Below are positions 51,081 to 63,117 of a stretch of 64,000 nt of DNA, piece by piece. Origin of the DNA: Acridotheres tristis (taxonomy: Eukaryota > Chordata > Aves > Passeriformes > Sturnidae); NCBI GenBank assembly GCA_037013685.1, contig CM072886.1, forward strand, positions 88,152,422 to 88,216,421, given 5' to 3'. The translations under genes were made by a program, and so were the position numbers. The notes below the pieces were generated by a model, which worked only from the letters and a program-made list of their open reading frames with translations, was not told where the DNA came from and did not search any database. Numbering within the stretch: position 1 is the stretch's first letter; every line of letters begins with the position of its first letter.

Positions 51081-52790
51081 ACTGAATAGCATGATTGCAG
51101 CAAATATCAAGCCATGACTGCTTTTCTCGGGGTGAATTGGAGACTATTAAGCATGGGCATAGCACATGGAAAGACGAATGGAGACACCAGAAAAGGCAGG
51201 ACCACTAGTGACTGAATGACACGAAATAGAAATAAATTCAGGGAAGGGCAGGGACACACAAATGACAGATGTAACAGGTTTGTTGTGGCTGTGTCCACAC
51301 ACCTAAGACACTGTAAAGCTGCCCCCTATGAAAATGGCCTAGGAGGAACTGCTCTTACACTTTCTCACGAGGGGCTGCTTGGGCATGTCCAGCCTGGCAC
51401 AGGCACAGTGCCCCACACTCAAAGGGTTCCTACAGCCTCCTTGGGCTACCCCCATATACAAGAGTCTGTCATGCCTTCCAGCAGGTATAGAAAGGACAGG
51501 AAAATAATGCATGGGAATTATTAATAAGGGATGCATGGGAAACATTCATGTCACCTGAACCTGCCGTATCCTGCCTTCACTAGAATGTCCACTGCCAGGA
51601 CCCACTCCCATACCCATCTTCTTTCTCAGAATCCACAAGTGCCCCAAACAAAGGTGCAGCACCCTTCAGCACGGAAGAGGATATAGGGTAAGCACTCCTG
51701 ATTTTTTCAGTTGTGTCTGTGGAAGGTCAGAAAGGTACTAAGCAACCTGTTCCAATAATGCTACTCCACCAAAGCTGTACTTGAGAAAGTCAGCAAAAAG
51801 GGCCCAGCTGGCCTCATCTCCAGCATGCAGTGATGTTTATGGCATGGACAGAGACATTTTTAGTGTGAGTCAAGTGCCAAGTTTGCATCTTGGCCGGGTT
51901 CCTGAAAGAAAATTTCCCACACCAAACTTATGACCTTGAAAAGCCAAGCCTATAACAAAATCATCAGATTGAATCTAATCCTTCCAGGGTCAAGGGCTTT
52001 GCAGTGTCTGAGACACATCAGTTTCATATGGCAAGATTTTGAATCTTGTGTACCACAAGGATCCTTGTGCAACCTAAAAAGCTCCAGTTTTCAGTTTTTA
52101 TCTGGTTTGTGAATGTTCTTATGCAGATTGGCTGCTCAGATACACAGATGCAGTCAGGCCAGAATCTAAGCAGGCACCAACACCACCCTGTAGGGCAGCT
52201 GGCAGTAGGTATGGCAGGTTCAAGTAATCATGCACCAGAAACGTGGATTGGGCCCCAAGCAAGTGAGCATTAACTACCTTCATAAACTAAGCAAATGTTA
52301 ATTGCCTGGCAACATCAGTCACGATGAGCAGCTGCTGGTATTAGAGCAGGAACTTCAGTGGTACAAACTGCGTCCAAACTCTATACAAAATGGAATGAGC
52401 TTAGCTTGGGAGGAAGGGGGCAGTGATGCAGAAGGATTGGCCTTTCCAGCAGCTTTCCACTTCTCACAATATATGGCTGCAGACTGCTTCTGCTCCAAGC
52501 AGGTGTACACGCCTTTCCAGGAAACATTGTCCTGGACCTGTTTGTGGAACATCGACTTTTATATGTTTTGACCAGTACACAGTCAAGTCTCAAGAAAAAT
52601 ATAACCATAGGTTGTGCTAAAATGTATATATTTTAAATTATTTATTTTTCACTTAATTTGTAAATCAAAGCACAACACTTTTGGCTTTTTCTGCCAGTGA
52701 ATAAGCAAATGATGCTTATTTTTTTACACCAGACCATAATTATTGTTTTGAAGTGTAAAAGTAGTTTTTGTTCAATAACAGATAAACATG

Positions 52791-52919
52791 AAATTTATTA
52801 TTTTATAAATAATTTATATTATTTTATATTATTTATAATAATAGAAATTATATATATTTTATATTATCTCCTCAATAGAAGATTAATGCCATATAATGCT
52901 AATAATAAAAATAATAATA
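52791..52919. repeat. AT-rich low-complexity tract
   Basis: ATTTATA, TATTATTT and TATATATA strings (52791-52867) are followed after a short gap by an AATAATAAAAATAATAAT run (52899-52919). Composition is nearly pure A/T in both parts. Confidence 0.85.
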
Positions 52920-53937
52920 CGTCAGTCTTCAGATGTCTCCCTATAGTTTAAAAAAATCCATTCTTTTTCTCACTCGAGATGACAAATATGGTTTCTTTGT
53001 TCAGGACTTTATTTATCTGTTTTTTTCATTGAGATGTTTAGTTTTAAGTGGCACTAAGTAAAATTACATATTCAACAAACATTTATTGGCTTTGTGAAAA
53101 CTGCAATTCCTGGCATATTTTCTTCAATTAGATCAACCATAAACACATGTTTATGTGGGTGTGCAGTTATTTGGTTCATTTGTAAACAAAGGTAATAAAA
53201 TGTCTGTATTGCAATACCTCTGTACGCAGTATTCATGTTATTTCTTCCACTGGAACTTGCTCATTAATCATGGTGACAGCTGATACTTTTTTCACTGACA
53301 TGAGATATACAATTGTTAAAAAATTTGTTAGAAAGCTTAATATTGTCATTTATGATATCTGCAAAATAGAGAGAACCTTCATGGGAAAACTAATATGACA
53401 AACATTGATACTAGTGGTAGATGTCTTTTGTCTCACAAGTAGTGACCTCTTTGAGAGGCACTAAGGTGTTAAATATGAAGACCACAAACTTTTAAATGCA
53501 TAATGCATGTGTACTCAAGAAATTCTTCACACATAAACTCGAAATTATGTAACTGACACTAGATATCCTAAAGGGTGGGAAGGAGCAAAAGTTCTATTCT
53601 TAATAGGATGTCATGTGCATACAAACATGTAATAATGAATTTAACCAAATATGCTATGCCCTAGGAAAAAAATAATTAGAACTAAAGTAGCAGCTGACAT
53701 CTGAAGAAAGGGATGAGGCTGTAAACTGTTAAGGACATACCACCCTTGTGAAACACGAGTAAATACCGTATCCGAAAACAGACAAAACTTCAGAGCTCCC
53801 CAGCTGGACAGAAGGAAACAACCATAAACTCTCACATCAATTGAGTTTAGATTTCACTTTGCCAGGATCCTCTGTATGAAATATGTTGCATAATAGCACT
53901 ACAAGAAGAAGAATGATAAAACATTTGGAGCTGGTGA

Positions 53938-53970
53938 TTCATCTACCTCCAGTGACTTGAGGTGGATGAA
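53938..53970. repeat. Hairpin-forming inverted repeat
   Basis: Arms 'ttcatctacctc' (53938-53949) and 'gaggtggatgaa' (53959-53970) pair over 12 bases with one mismatch (a G-U pair in one RNA orientation) around a 9-base loop. No terminator or RNA-gene context supports a function. Confidence 0.7.
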
Positions 53971-54597
53971 TACCAAGAAAAGCTTATGAAAAAAAGCTCA
54001 ATGACTTTAAGAGAACAAAAGTAAACTGTCAGAGGAAGCCTCAGGGTCTAATTTGGAAAAGTCCCGATTTCTGTATGAGAAGTTGAGAAAGAAAAACAAA
54101 AGTAGCCTCTTTTCTATTTCAGTCAAACCCTTGTCACAGATAAACTTGGCCACTCTAGAAAAACTTCTGCCTTCCCAGGCTGTTTCTGTGCTAGTGTGGC
54201 TATGCATTTGAGATCAGAATCAATTTTCTTGGACACTTATAATTAAATTTAACAACTCTCCAGCTCATATTTTCTTTATTTTAAATGTATCTTGAGGTGT
54301 TGCTCTATGAGGACTATCAGGAATGCCTAAGAAATTTAGTACCAGCTCATACCGTACTTTTCATCTTCAAAAGTGTCACTAGGAAGTTTCTATTGGAGAA
54401 AAGACTGTTTTAATGCATCATGACCCCTGGAGGAGAGAAAGTGCCTGATAAAGGAGCCAAGAACCCCATAACATGCATACTCAGAAAACTCAGAAATTCT
54501 GAGAGTATGAGTTTTAGTGATCTGGCAAGGGAACTGTTTAATTGTTATCAATTTTCTTTAGTTAAGAAAGTCCCTTTGCCTACCTATAGCCCCTTTC

Positions 54598-54615
54598 TTT
54601 TTTTTTTTTTTTTTT
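54598..54615. repeat. Poly-T run
   Basis: An 18-base T run without a recognisable retroelement beside it. Confidence 0.85.
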
Positions 54616-55179
54616 GCAAAGGAGATTCATGGGTATAAAGAGGGCTTTGGCAAGAGACTGAGGAGACACACATTTCCTGTCAGTAAAACATATTATCTTA
54701 CCGATGCTGCTAAAAGACCTAGAGTAGAGTTTTGTCCTTGAATATATATGCCACTGCTGTTTACTTTAATGGGAGGTATGTGCCATATTCCAGTGATCAA
54801 CTTTGGCACTTGCAGAGAACTCCAGCTAGGAAACCAAATGCTTATTTCATAGATTTGCTGTAGTTGGAGAGATGTAGACACCAGCAGACCATACACACTC
54901 TTTCCATTTTGCTTATTTTAGATGTATACTGGTTCAGAACATGCTTGAAGAAACTTCACTTCCTTTATTAAACTCTCTGAGTATCAGCTCTTACACCAAA
55001 ATCTCTGTGAATATCCCATCATCCTTTTTCTTTCAGAATGGTAGACTGACTTTCACAACATACTCTTAGATTCCTGGTACAAAATTTAGATGCACCATGT
55101 TCTTCAAGCATGAAATTGCAGGGAGAAGAATCAAATTGAAGGCTTAAGAAAGTCTCTGAAATTAGTTCTGGGCTTATCT

Positions 55180-55248
55180 TGGTTTTGGTTTTGTTTTTTT
55201 GTTTGGTTGGTTTTTTGTTTGGTTTTTTTTTGGTTTTTTTTGCTTTTT
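55180..55248. repeat. T/G-rich low-complexity tract
   Basis: The plus strand is almost only T and G, in GGTTTT, GTTTG and long T units. It is the strand complement of the A/C-rich tracts seen elsewhere in the window. Two Phe/Gly/Val-rich overlapping frames here (55179-55419) are translations of this tract and are not genes. Confidence 0.85.
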
Positions 55249-58200
55249 GTGAAAGACCAAGGTCTCACCCTAGGCTATTTATTTTGCCATTACAATTCTG
55301 GCTGCATTCATCCCTCTTTATTTCATATTGGTTTAAAACACCTAAAATCAAATATCTTTTTGGTTTTATCAAATTCCACAGTCCATCAAGTTAATATATT
55401 AATTTGTCATAGGACATAGAATATATATAGTTAGGTGGGAAGAGACTGGGGAGTAGGTACAACCAATTCATTTTTGAAGGAGAAAGGCTTCATTCCCTGG
55501 AGACAGCATAGCAGGTATTTTGCAAGTGGAGGCATACTATTACTTAAATCCTCAAATACTTTTGTCTATTGTCTTCAAAAGTAGAACATGCATTAGCCCA
55601 TATTAATTCAACCTCACTGTGACCCACAGCGAAATATTACTGTTCTTAATCTTTATAAATGGCTTTTGCACTCTGCACCATCAAAAAACTTTCTTTTTGC
55701 TGATCAATACAAAGCGTATTTGAAAAGAGCATTATCTGCCTTTGAAAAAGCCTTCTGCACAATCAATGGTCTTCAGAAGCAGATGCTGATCAAGCAAGCA
55801 TAGGCAACATTGTAGAAAGCTAGTAAATATTGATCCCAATTCAGAAAAGGAAATTGCCTTGTAGTTGCAGCGTCTGACTTCATTTAGCTCATAAGTTTAC
55901 TAAAGGTCTGATTGGCTGATCTGGTAAACACTATAGTGCATCATCACTGATCTCTCTGTGCTTGCACGAACAACTTGCTTGTTTTCCCTGGTTGCACTGT
56001 GAGATAAAACTACAGTTAAAAAATTTTTCAAAAATGCTGATTTTTGTTGTAGAAAAACATGACTAATACTAATTGTTCACATGATTTCATAGTGGATTAA
56101 AGCAAGCAATACTAAAGCTCTGACACTGGCATATTTTATGAATTTGTACTCCTTAACTAAAAAAAACCCAAAACATAATATTAAAAATAATGTTTGATCG
56201 TTTTTATATATCAGAGAACCACCTGAACTCAACTGGTTTGACAAAGTTACAGACTCAATTAATTTCTTTGTTTTCTAGGATTTTATTGTCAGAACCTGGC
56301 ACATATGAGAGCAGTAACAGTAGGCCTAGATCCAGCCAGTACTACTCCACCAGTGCAGACAGAAGGAAAGATGCAAGGGAACCTCAGCAGATGATCTAAA
56401 GGTCCATGCAATGCATTACAATAAAACTTGAATTATTCTAGATTTATGATGTTGTTTATAACAGAAATCTTGTTTAGTACTTCCAAATTGTGAGAGTCAC
56501 ATAATTAGCTGTCAGAAAAGTGCACTGATCGTCATTCTGCAAAAGATATTTTAGCTCACAGTACGGTATAAATCACAGGAGGTGACGGTCATATCCTGTG
56601 TCACTGAAGTCAATAGGATTTAATTGATATTCAGCAGCCTTTCTGAGCATTCCTTCAGATTATTGTAGGAAAGGTTGTCCCTCACAAACAGAGGGCAAAA
56701 ATACACTGATTACAGGTCTAAGATTCAGAAGGAAATTGACTAGTAGAGATGCGAAAAATATGTGATCAGCCCATTAAGTTTGCTTGCTCTAGAGTGAGAA
56801 CAAGCCCCAAGTTCTCAGCAGTCAGAGAATGAATCACTTATCTTTGAGCAAGACACAATGCTGGGCAATAAGTGACAGGACAATATTATGACACCATAAC
56901 CATTTTGTGTCAAATAGCTATTATTCATTGTGGATCCTTGCTGGAAGATTGGGATGGGATGGATGAAGTCTGTGAACAACACAGATACACTTACTCAAAA
57001 ATTTACTCAGGAGAATAAGGATGAGAAAGGCAATGGCCATTATTCCTGTCCAGCCTGAGGCTAGGCAAATTCACTGGCCTTCACTGGCAAATCATCTTTA
57101 TAAAAAGGCCCAAATGGACTTTTCACAAAACATCTTCTATTAAGCAGGAAAATAAATTCAAAATTTAAACACTACCTCCTGTATCACAGAATTTTATGCT
57201 AAAATATTTTATTCTTTATTTTTTAACAGATTTACAGAGATTAGTTACTAAAAATCTGCAAAGTGCTTTCATCTGTACTCTCAAAGATGTCACTATATGG
57301 ATAAAACAAACTTCTAGATTTTAATTAGTTTTAAGAACTTAAGAAAGTCTGAAATAAAATTCAAGACATACTTTGGCCCCAGAGTTTCAACCTCAGTTGA
57401 AAGCAATAATTAATAATAATAATAATCCATATACTTCAAACCCAGTTCTTGAACAACTTAGAGCGAAATTTCCTAGACTGAGAGCCTGATTTTCCACACA
57501 AATACAGTAATTAGATATGAAACAGCTCATGTACCATAACACTGTCATATTGTGGTATTTGGTCTAAATCAGGAGGTAAATCAGGGAGCAATTGTATGGC
57601 TTTACAGCCACTATATATTTGGAGTGTGGGAAGAGTAATTTGGGCTGTCCAGATCATAGCTGAACAATGGATCTGAAATAGGGTTGTTTCTAGTATATAT
57701 GTGGAGGACAGAATATGACAGAACAATATTTTTCACTGTCACTTTGTGGGCTGTTAAGAAAAGTGCTTGGTTTGGTTGACAAGCCATATGTGATAAATGG
57801 CGCATAGTTTTGTAGGACAGTATTTTCTCAGCAAGCAGTGAAGGCTTGTCTTATTTTAGAAATGAAGTGGAATGACTTTGTTTTTGCAGAATGGTGGTCT
57901 GATGCCAAGGACTATGGGAGGAGTTGTAAAAATCCACATACATGTATCCACCATAATGATGTCAACCACTCTTTTAACATTATTAGCATTATTTTGCAAT
58001 AATGCTCAGAACCCCCATTGGAATGAAGACCACACTGCTCTACATTTGTTCCTGCTCAGCTCAGACACATAATGAAATTGGGTTCTTTGCTTACTGGAAA
58101 AGGCTATTGTTGCATTTTTGCTGCTGACTCAATATATTACAAATATATTACCAGAGAAAGTCTCATATAACTGCCATTGCCAACAACACACTAACATACA

Positions 58201-58939
58201 TGGCTTAATTTATGTCTCCTCTGGCACTGGTACTCATGACTTACACAATACATGTGAAGGAGGCCCATCAGAGGGCTCTTAAACTATTTCAGAATACTAA
58301 TCAGTCCCTACACACTACAGCTTTTATGCTGTTTACAGTAAGCTACAAAGGCAGAAGCAAGCTGCAAGTGTAAGCCTCAGCCAGGGCAGCAGTCCTTAGT
58401 CCTGTACTGCTACCAGCACCCAGCAAATGCAATTCTAAGATAATTACATCCTTGCTAGTCATCAAGTATATGATGACACAAATCCCTAAAATAATAGCTG
58501 TTAGTGAAAAATAATTCCTAATGCATGGAAACTACTGCTTCTCTGCAAGACCCCATCTTCCTAAGCAGCACCATTCAGAAACCCCTCAGTGAGCTCAGCA
58601 TACTCAGAAGAGCTTGCACTGTGCAGGTCAGAGAGCATCTCCACCACATCCCAGCCCCTGGCTGTGCTGGAGCGCAGGCACAGGGCCAGGATGTTGACTT
58701 GTCAGACCACAGAAACTGAAAAGAGAAAATAACAGAAAAGAACACTGCAATGTAAGAACAACTGGGAGGGAGACTGCATCAAATCCAAGTATTGGGGTGA
58801 TGCTTAAAAGATCAGTCACCAACAATGCAACTCGAATAAGGAGTAGCATGATAACGCGATGAAAATCTGAGGAAAAAAAAAAAGGCAAAATGAAAAAGCT
58901 AGGTAATTTTGTTATGCAATGTAATACGCCCATTTTAAG
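55249..58939. other. Noncoding DNA, nothing recognised
   Basis: There is no recognisable gene or mobile element. A short TAA microsatellite lies at 57405-57426 and an A run near 58873. Frames of up to about 101 codons (minus 58628-58933) lack family resemblance. Confidence 0.5.
57405..57426. repeat. (TAA)n microsatellite
   Basis: About seven TAA/AAT units with one interruption near the left end. Confidence 0.85.
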
Positions 58940-59420
58940 GAAAACATCATGTCTGCAAGCTCCTTATTAAGAGTTCTATTTCTTTTGCCCTGGACAAAGT
59001 AAAAAAGTGAAGTTTAGCACAGTCAAGTTTAACTTTTTGCTTTAAACTGAGCAATGAAAGTTTGATCCCCTGACATAAACGACAAAATCCTCTAGGCTTT
59101 TGCAGCTTGGTGGAAGCGGCCAAATCTGCATTCAACTTGTTTTCCACATTTCCATCATTGTGCAGAATGAAGCCCTGCAGAGCCCAAGGGACATGTGTTT
59201 AGCTGCCATTCTGCAGCGCTTGTAGCATTTTAACTTCAAGCCTCTGGGAAAAAGCCGCATACCTATTACTATGGCTTTGGAGTTTAAATTGTTAGTTGAT
59301 GTGTCCTGTTTATCAAATCCAAAAAGCAGTTTGTGCCTGAAAAATAGACCAGGGCCCCGCAAGCAGAGAAGGGTTTTGGCTGGTTGTTTTTTAAATAAAA
59401 GCCCAAAGAAGTGGCAGTCA
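58940..59420. other. Candidate conserved noncoding element
   Basis: This is unique, repeat-free sequence with dense short motifs and retained CpGs ('aaacgac', 'gaagcggcc', 'cagcgctt', 'aagccgc'). It also has homeodomain, SOX and E-box-like strings such as 'aacttgttttccac' and 'gaccagggcccc'. The adjoining A+T-rich 'ggagtttaaattgttagttg' resembles the AT-rich core of many vertebrate enhancers. No open frame is convincing. Texture only; conservation is untested. Confidence 0.25.
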
Positions 59421-61088
59421 AAAGCAAGTAATCAAGTATTTGTCCCTCTTTTCTGCCTCTGGGTTATTTTACACTTAAATTGACTCATTGCTGACATTCT
59501 AAGTTTGGCAAGGTACACTGCTCACCTATCTGACCTTCTGTATGAATTATGCTTATGAGAATAAAAAGAAGATGGGCTGACCCATTCTTCTTTCAGTGGA
59601 GTTTTTATTTCCATATTTGTTCAATGTAAAATAAAACCAAACTAACAAAACCCCAAGCCTAGAGACCCTTTCCACATTCTCATATAAATCTCATTATACA
59701 TAATCAGACATGATCAGCATTTTGCAAGTTCGATGTATATTTTACTTTTCTCCAAAGCTATTAACAAGGAAGTACATATGAAACTGTATTTAATTTTACA
59801 TGCTTTTGTAGACAGGTGTGTTTCTGTAAGCTTGGATGGGTGTGTTGCTGACATTCATCAATATATATAATCTGCCATCCATTTATTGTATATGTTGTAA
59901 AAGAAAGAGTAGATGACTTTCAGTGCAAAGACAGTCATTATACTATTTAGATCTAAAGAAATGCGTTCATAACTGAAAGGATTAATTTTTTCAGTTTGTT
60001 TTAAAACACTTCTTAAAAATAAGTCTGTTGTTATGAATGAGCTTATGTTGGCCAGCTAGACTATTATCTGGGGAGCAAATGTTTCCTTGTGAACATGAGA
60101 CAACTTGCAACTTTTATTATCGTATTTCAAATAATGGAAAGTAATAGTAAAATTGCTGCAATAAACTAAAAGAAAATCCTGATAGGCAAGTCTGTTATGC
60201 AATATGCTTTCCTCTCACTGCTCCCTCACTGGTGCCAAAAGCATGTCACTCAGGTAATTTGTTTTAGACCCTTAACAAGACTTAGAAGCAATTATTATGA
60301 AACACTGACACAACAGATCTCACCAACAATTGAAGTTTGACAGCTTGTGAGAAAAGTCTCATGTTTATGTCATTGGAGAGGTGATCCTTGTATGACCTCC
60401 TTTTTCACTGCTGTGAATGATAAACTATCGCTTTCCAGTGGTTCACTATAGCTGAAGGCCCAGTGTACTGTACTTGTAAAAGAAATTTTCAGTTGGTTCT
60501 CTGAATCAAATGAAGCTGGAAACTCCTTTGGTCCCTTTGACTGATCTAGTTTAGGCTTTATGATATGCTCTAACTGTGCAAGGAGCTAAAAACCTAAATA
60601 TATCCACACTGTGCATTTGTAAAGGACTGTAGAACAAACATCAATAGGATATATGTGCAAGGCTAACACAGAAACACTGACTGAAAATAGCTTCACATTT
60701 GCTTGTCTAAGGAAACTGAAACAACTTGCATGTGAGAGAGAGAGAGAAATTGCAATATATTTATTTGCCTTGTTTCAGAGTAGAGGTTTGAGGGATTATT
60801 TAATAGTTTATGTTCATTCCAGAATCTGCAACCACCAAATCAAGTACTCTTAATCCACATTTCAGAGGCAAGAGGAAGATGATGTGGTAGGCAGGTCTAC
60901 ATATTCATGCTGCAAGTATTCCTCAAGAATCACCTGAATCAGTTGGAATTGCTATGGAGCAGTGGAATAATCTTCAGGCAGTGAGTTTATACCTCCCTGC
61001 ACTCCTGCATTGAGTTTGAACAGCACAAGACAAAACCTGTATTTCTTTCTTTGCTGTTAGGTAACCTTCCTATTGAAGATAATTTCCT
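59421..61088. other. Noncoding DNA, nothing recognised
   Basis: No gene or transposon is recognisable. A short GA dinucleotide run lies at 60734-60747. Confidence 0.5.
60734..60747. repeat. (GA)7 microsatellite
   Basis: Seven GA units without interruption. Confidence 0.85.
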
Positions 61089-61200
61089 AAAAAAAAAAAA
61101 AAAAAAAAGTGAAAAAACCCCACAAAGCAAACAACAAACTCCCCCCTCCCAATCCACAAAGCAACACCACACCCCTTAAAACAAACAACCCAACAACTTT
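61089..61200. repeat. Poly-A run followed by A/C-rich tract
   Basis: A 20-base A run (61089-61108) leads into a stretch almost devoid of T and G ('aaaaaaccccacaaagcaaa', 'ctcccccctcccaatccaca', 'aacaaacaacccaacaac'). The same composition recurs at 2526-2632 and 63063-63117. Confidence 0.85.
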
Positions 61201-62689
61201 CTGACAATTTTATTTCTTTGTGTACTCACATCTTGGTTTCTTTGTTCTAAATAAATAATTATAATGAATGGCCACATTTTTGTTCTAAATATTAGCTGAA
61301 GCTAGTTGGAGAGGGCAAAACCTTAACCTGGACATATATAATGAGACTATCTTAATATATTAATTGTGTAAAAGTTGCAGCTGGTAAATAAGGTTAAGAA
61401 TCCTGTGATTATAGAACACATTGACTGCATTTCACCACACCCTCAAAATGTGCTTAATCTAACATGAGTTAGATTATATCCCAGCTGAGAGGAAATCCAA
61501 CCAATACATCACTCTTAGGTCCTCTCTGCAACACCTAAGGAGAGCTTGGCCTGCATGACACTCAGTCAGGACTCTTGGAGGTGGGATGGAGCAGGGAAGT
61601 AAGTGAAGGACTTCAGGTATGTTCCAGAAATCCGTTGGTATTCTCTGATCTTGCTGTGACACTGGGGCATTCAGTCATGGTTTTAAATCAAAGTGTAATT
61701 CTGTGATACTTATCTCTTGGAACAATATGGTTACAGTGTGCTTAATGCAATCACTCTTGTTCACCCCAGAAAACTAAACACACATGCTGACTATACACCC
61801 CACACTCTAACACACGTCTCACTAAACTTTGGGCCATCTGCTAACCAGAGAGGCCTGAACTTTTGGAATTACATTCTGTTTCTCCTTTTGTTTATATTTA
61901 TATATATACAAAATCCTGGTAATTGTGTCAGAGAAGAAAGGGTAAAAGTAAGAGCAAACTCAGCTTGAATAATGGTCATCTAATAACCTGGGAAGTAGCA
62001 GCATATGCATTCTGCATCAGGAAGTTTCCAAATCTTTGCTTTTCTGTCAACTCTTGAAAAGTCTTGGAAAGTCTTGGAAAGTCAAACTCGTGCAAACTAT
62101 TGTAATTTTCACAAAAATAATATTGTACTTTAGTGACAGCCTGGCACACTTCAGTAGCACGTTGAAGTAATTGAAGCAGTGTCAGAAACATGAATACCTT
62201 GCTTTCCAATCATTTTAGACTTTTAAGACACTAACGCAGATTTACCAGTGAATTCCTTGTTGGGAATGTAAGCCTTCTGCTAACCTGGGGTCTTGGCTCT
62301 CTTATTACTACAGTTTAACATCTCAAAGGTCTGTAACAGAGATCCTTCTTCAGTCTCTCAAAAAAAACTTCAAACATAGCTATTGGGATATTCCCAACAA
62401 TACTGGCATACAGGTCCATAGCTATGCTACTAAATGGGACTGAACATGATTCTTTAGGTGCATGTAACTAAAATATTAAAATCTACAAATCCATACAGGG
62501 ATGATCCCTCCACATTTCTGCTTACATTCCATGATGACTCTTTGATCAGTGCCCCTCCATATATCTGCTCCCCTCCTCCCATTATTATTTATCTTTATAT
62601 TATTTATTGCCACTGAAATTGGCATTCTCAAGGATATGAGGTGTTTAATGTCTTGCTCATTACTGCAAAACAAATGCAGGTTTGTGTGA
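61201..62689. other. Noncoding DNA, nothing recognised
   Basis: I recognise no gene. A small 10-bp tandem repeat occurs at 62051-62080. The 77-codon minus-strand frame at 61976-62209 covers that repeat and has no family resemblance. Confidence 0.5.
62051..62080. repeat. 10-bp tandem repeat, three units
   Basis: Two perfect copies of 'gtcttggaaa' (62061-62070 and 62071-62080) are preceded by one imperfect unit, 'ctcttgaaaa'. Confidence 0.85.
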
Positions 62690-62960
62690 ATCACCGTCAT
62701 TAGCAGAAACGAGAGCACTCTTAATTGCAAACAATTACTCAACAAGTGTTGCTCTTCCCCAAGAAACCTATTAAATGCTCACAGTGGAGCACCTGGCAGC
62801 CTTCTGAGACTTGTTTCCTATGCAAATGGAAACCGCCATGGGATTTGGTGACTTCTATTCTGTTGTTTTAGAGAGGTGGGTAGGACTTATTTAAATGTCT
62901 CTAGAAAGAATGCCCACAAACGGCACAACTTGTCAGACTTACCTGCATTCTTATCCCACT
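62690..62960. other. Candidate conserved noncoding element
   Basis: This is unique sequence with homeodomain-like cores ('cttaattgcaaacaattact'), an octamer-like 'atgcaaat' near 62820 (POU-type site), retained CpGs ('aacgag', 'accgcc', 'aacggc') and no low-complexity decay. It carries no open frame of interest. The call is by texture only. Confidence 0.25.
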
Positions 62961-62976
62961 TATTCCAAGTGATTAT

Positions 62977-63117
62977 ATGTTTAGTTGGTTGGAGGTGTGT
63001 GTGTTTTGTTTTCTTTGTTTTTGGGTTGGTTGTTTGGTGTTTTCTTGGTTGACTGGGTTTTTAACAACATCAACAACAACAAACAAACAAAAAAACAAGC
63101 AAACAAAAAAAACCCAG
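62977..63117. repeat. T/G-rich tract abutting an A/C-rich tract
   Basis: The plus strand is T/G-rich up to 63062 and switches abruptly to A/C-rich at 63063. The edges 'ctgggttttt' (63053-63062) and 'aaaaacccag' (63108-63117) are perfect reverse complements. The wider tracts are also loosely complementary, so the region can form an imperfect hairpin. Confidence 0.8.

Larger units (their letters stand above)
51081..55179. other. Noncoding DNA with an AT-rich tract
   Basis: I recognise no gene. Several overlapping frames on both strands at 51107-51545 and 52046-52620 reflect slightly higher GC and show no known domain. A near-perfect hairpin lies at 53938-53970, and an 18-base T run at 54598-54615. 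Confidence 0.5.

Noticed and set aside
58628..58933. 101-codon minus-strand hydrophobic frame
   Set aside because: It spans A-rich low-complexity sequence and has no signal-peptide-plus-domain structure or homology.
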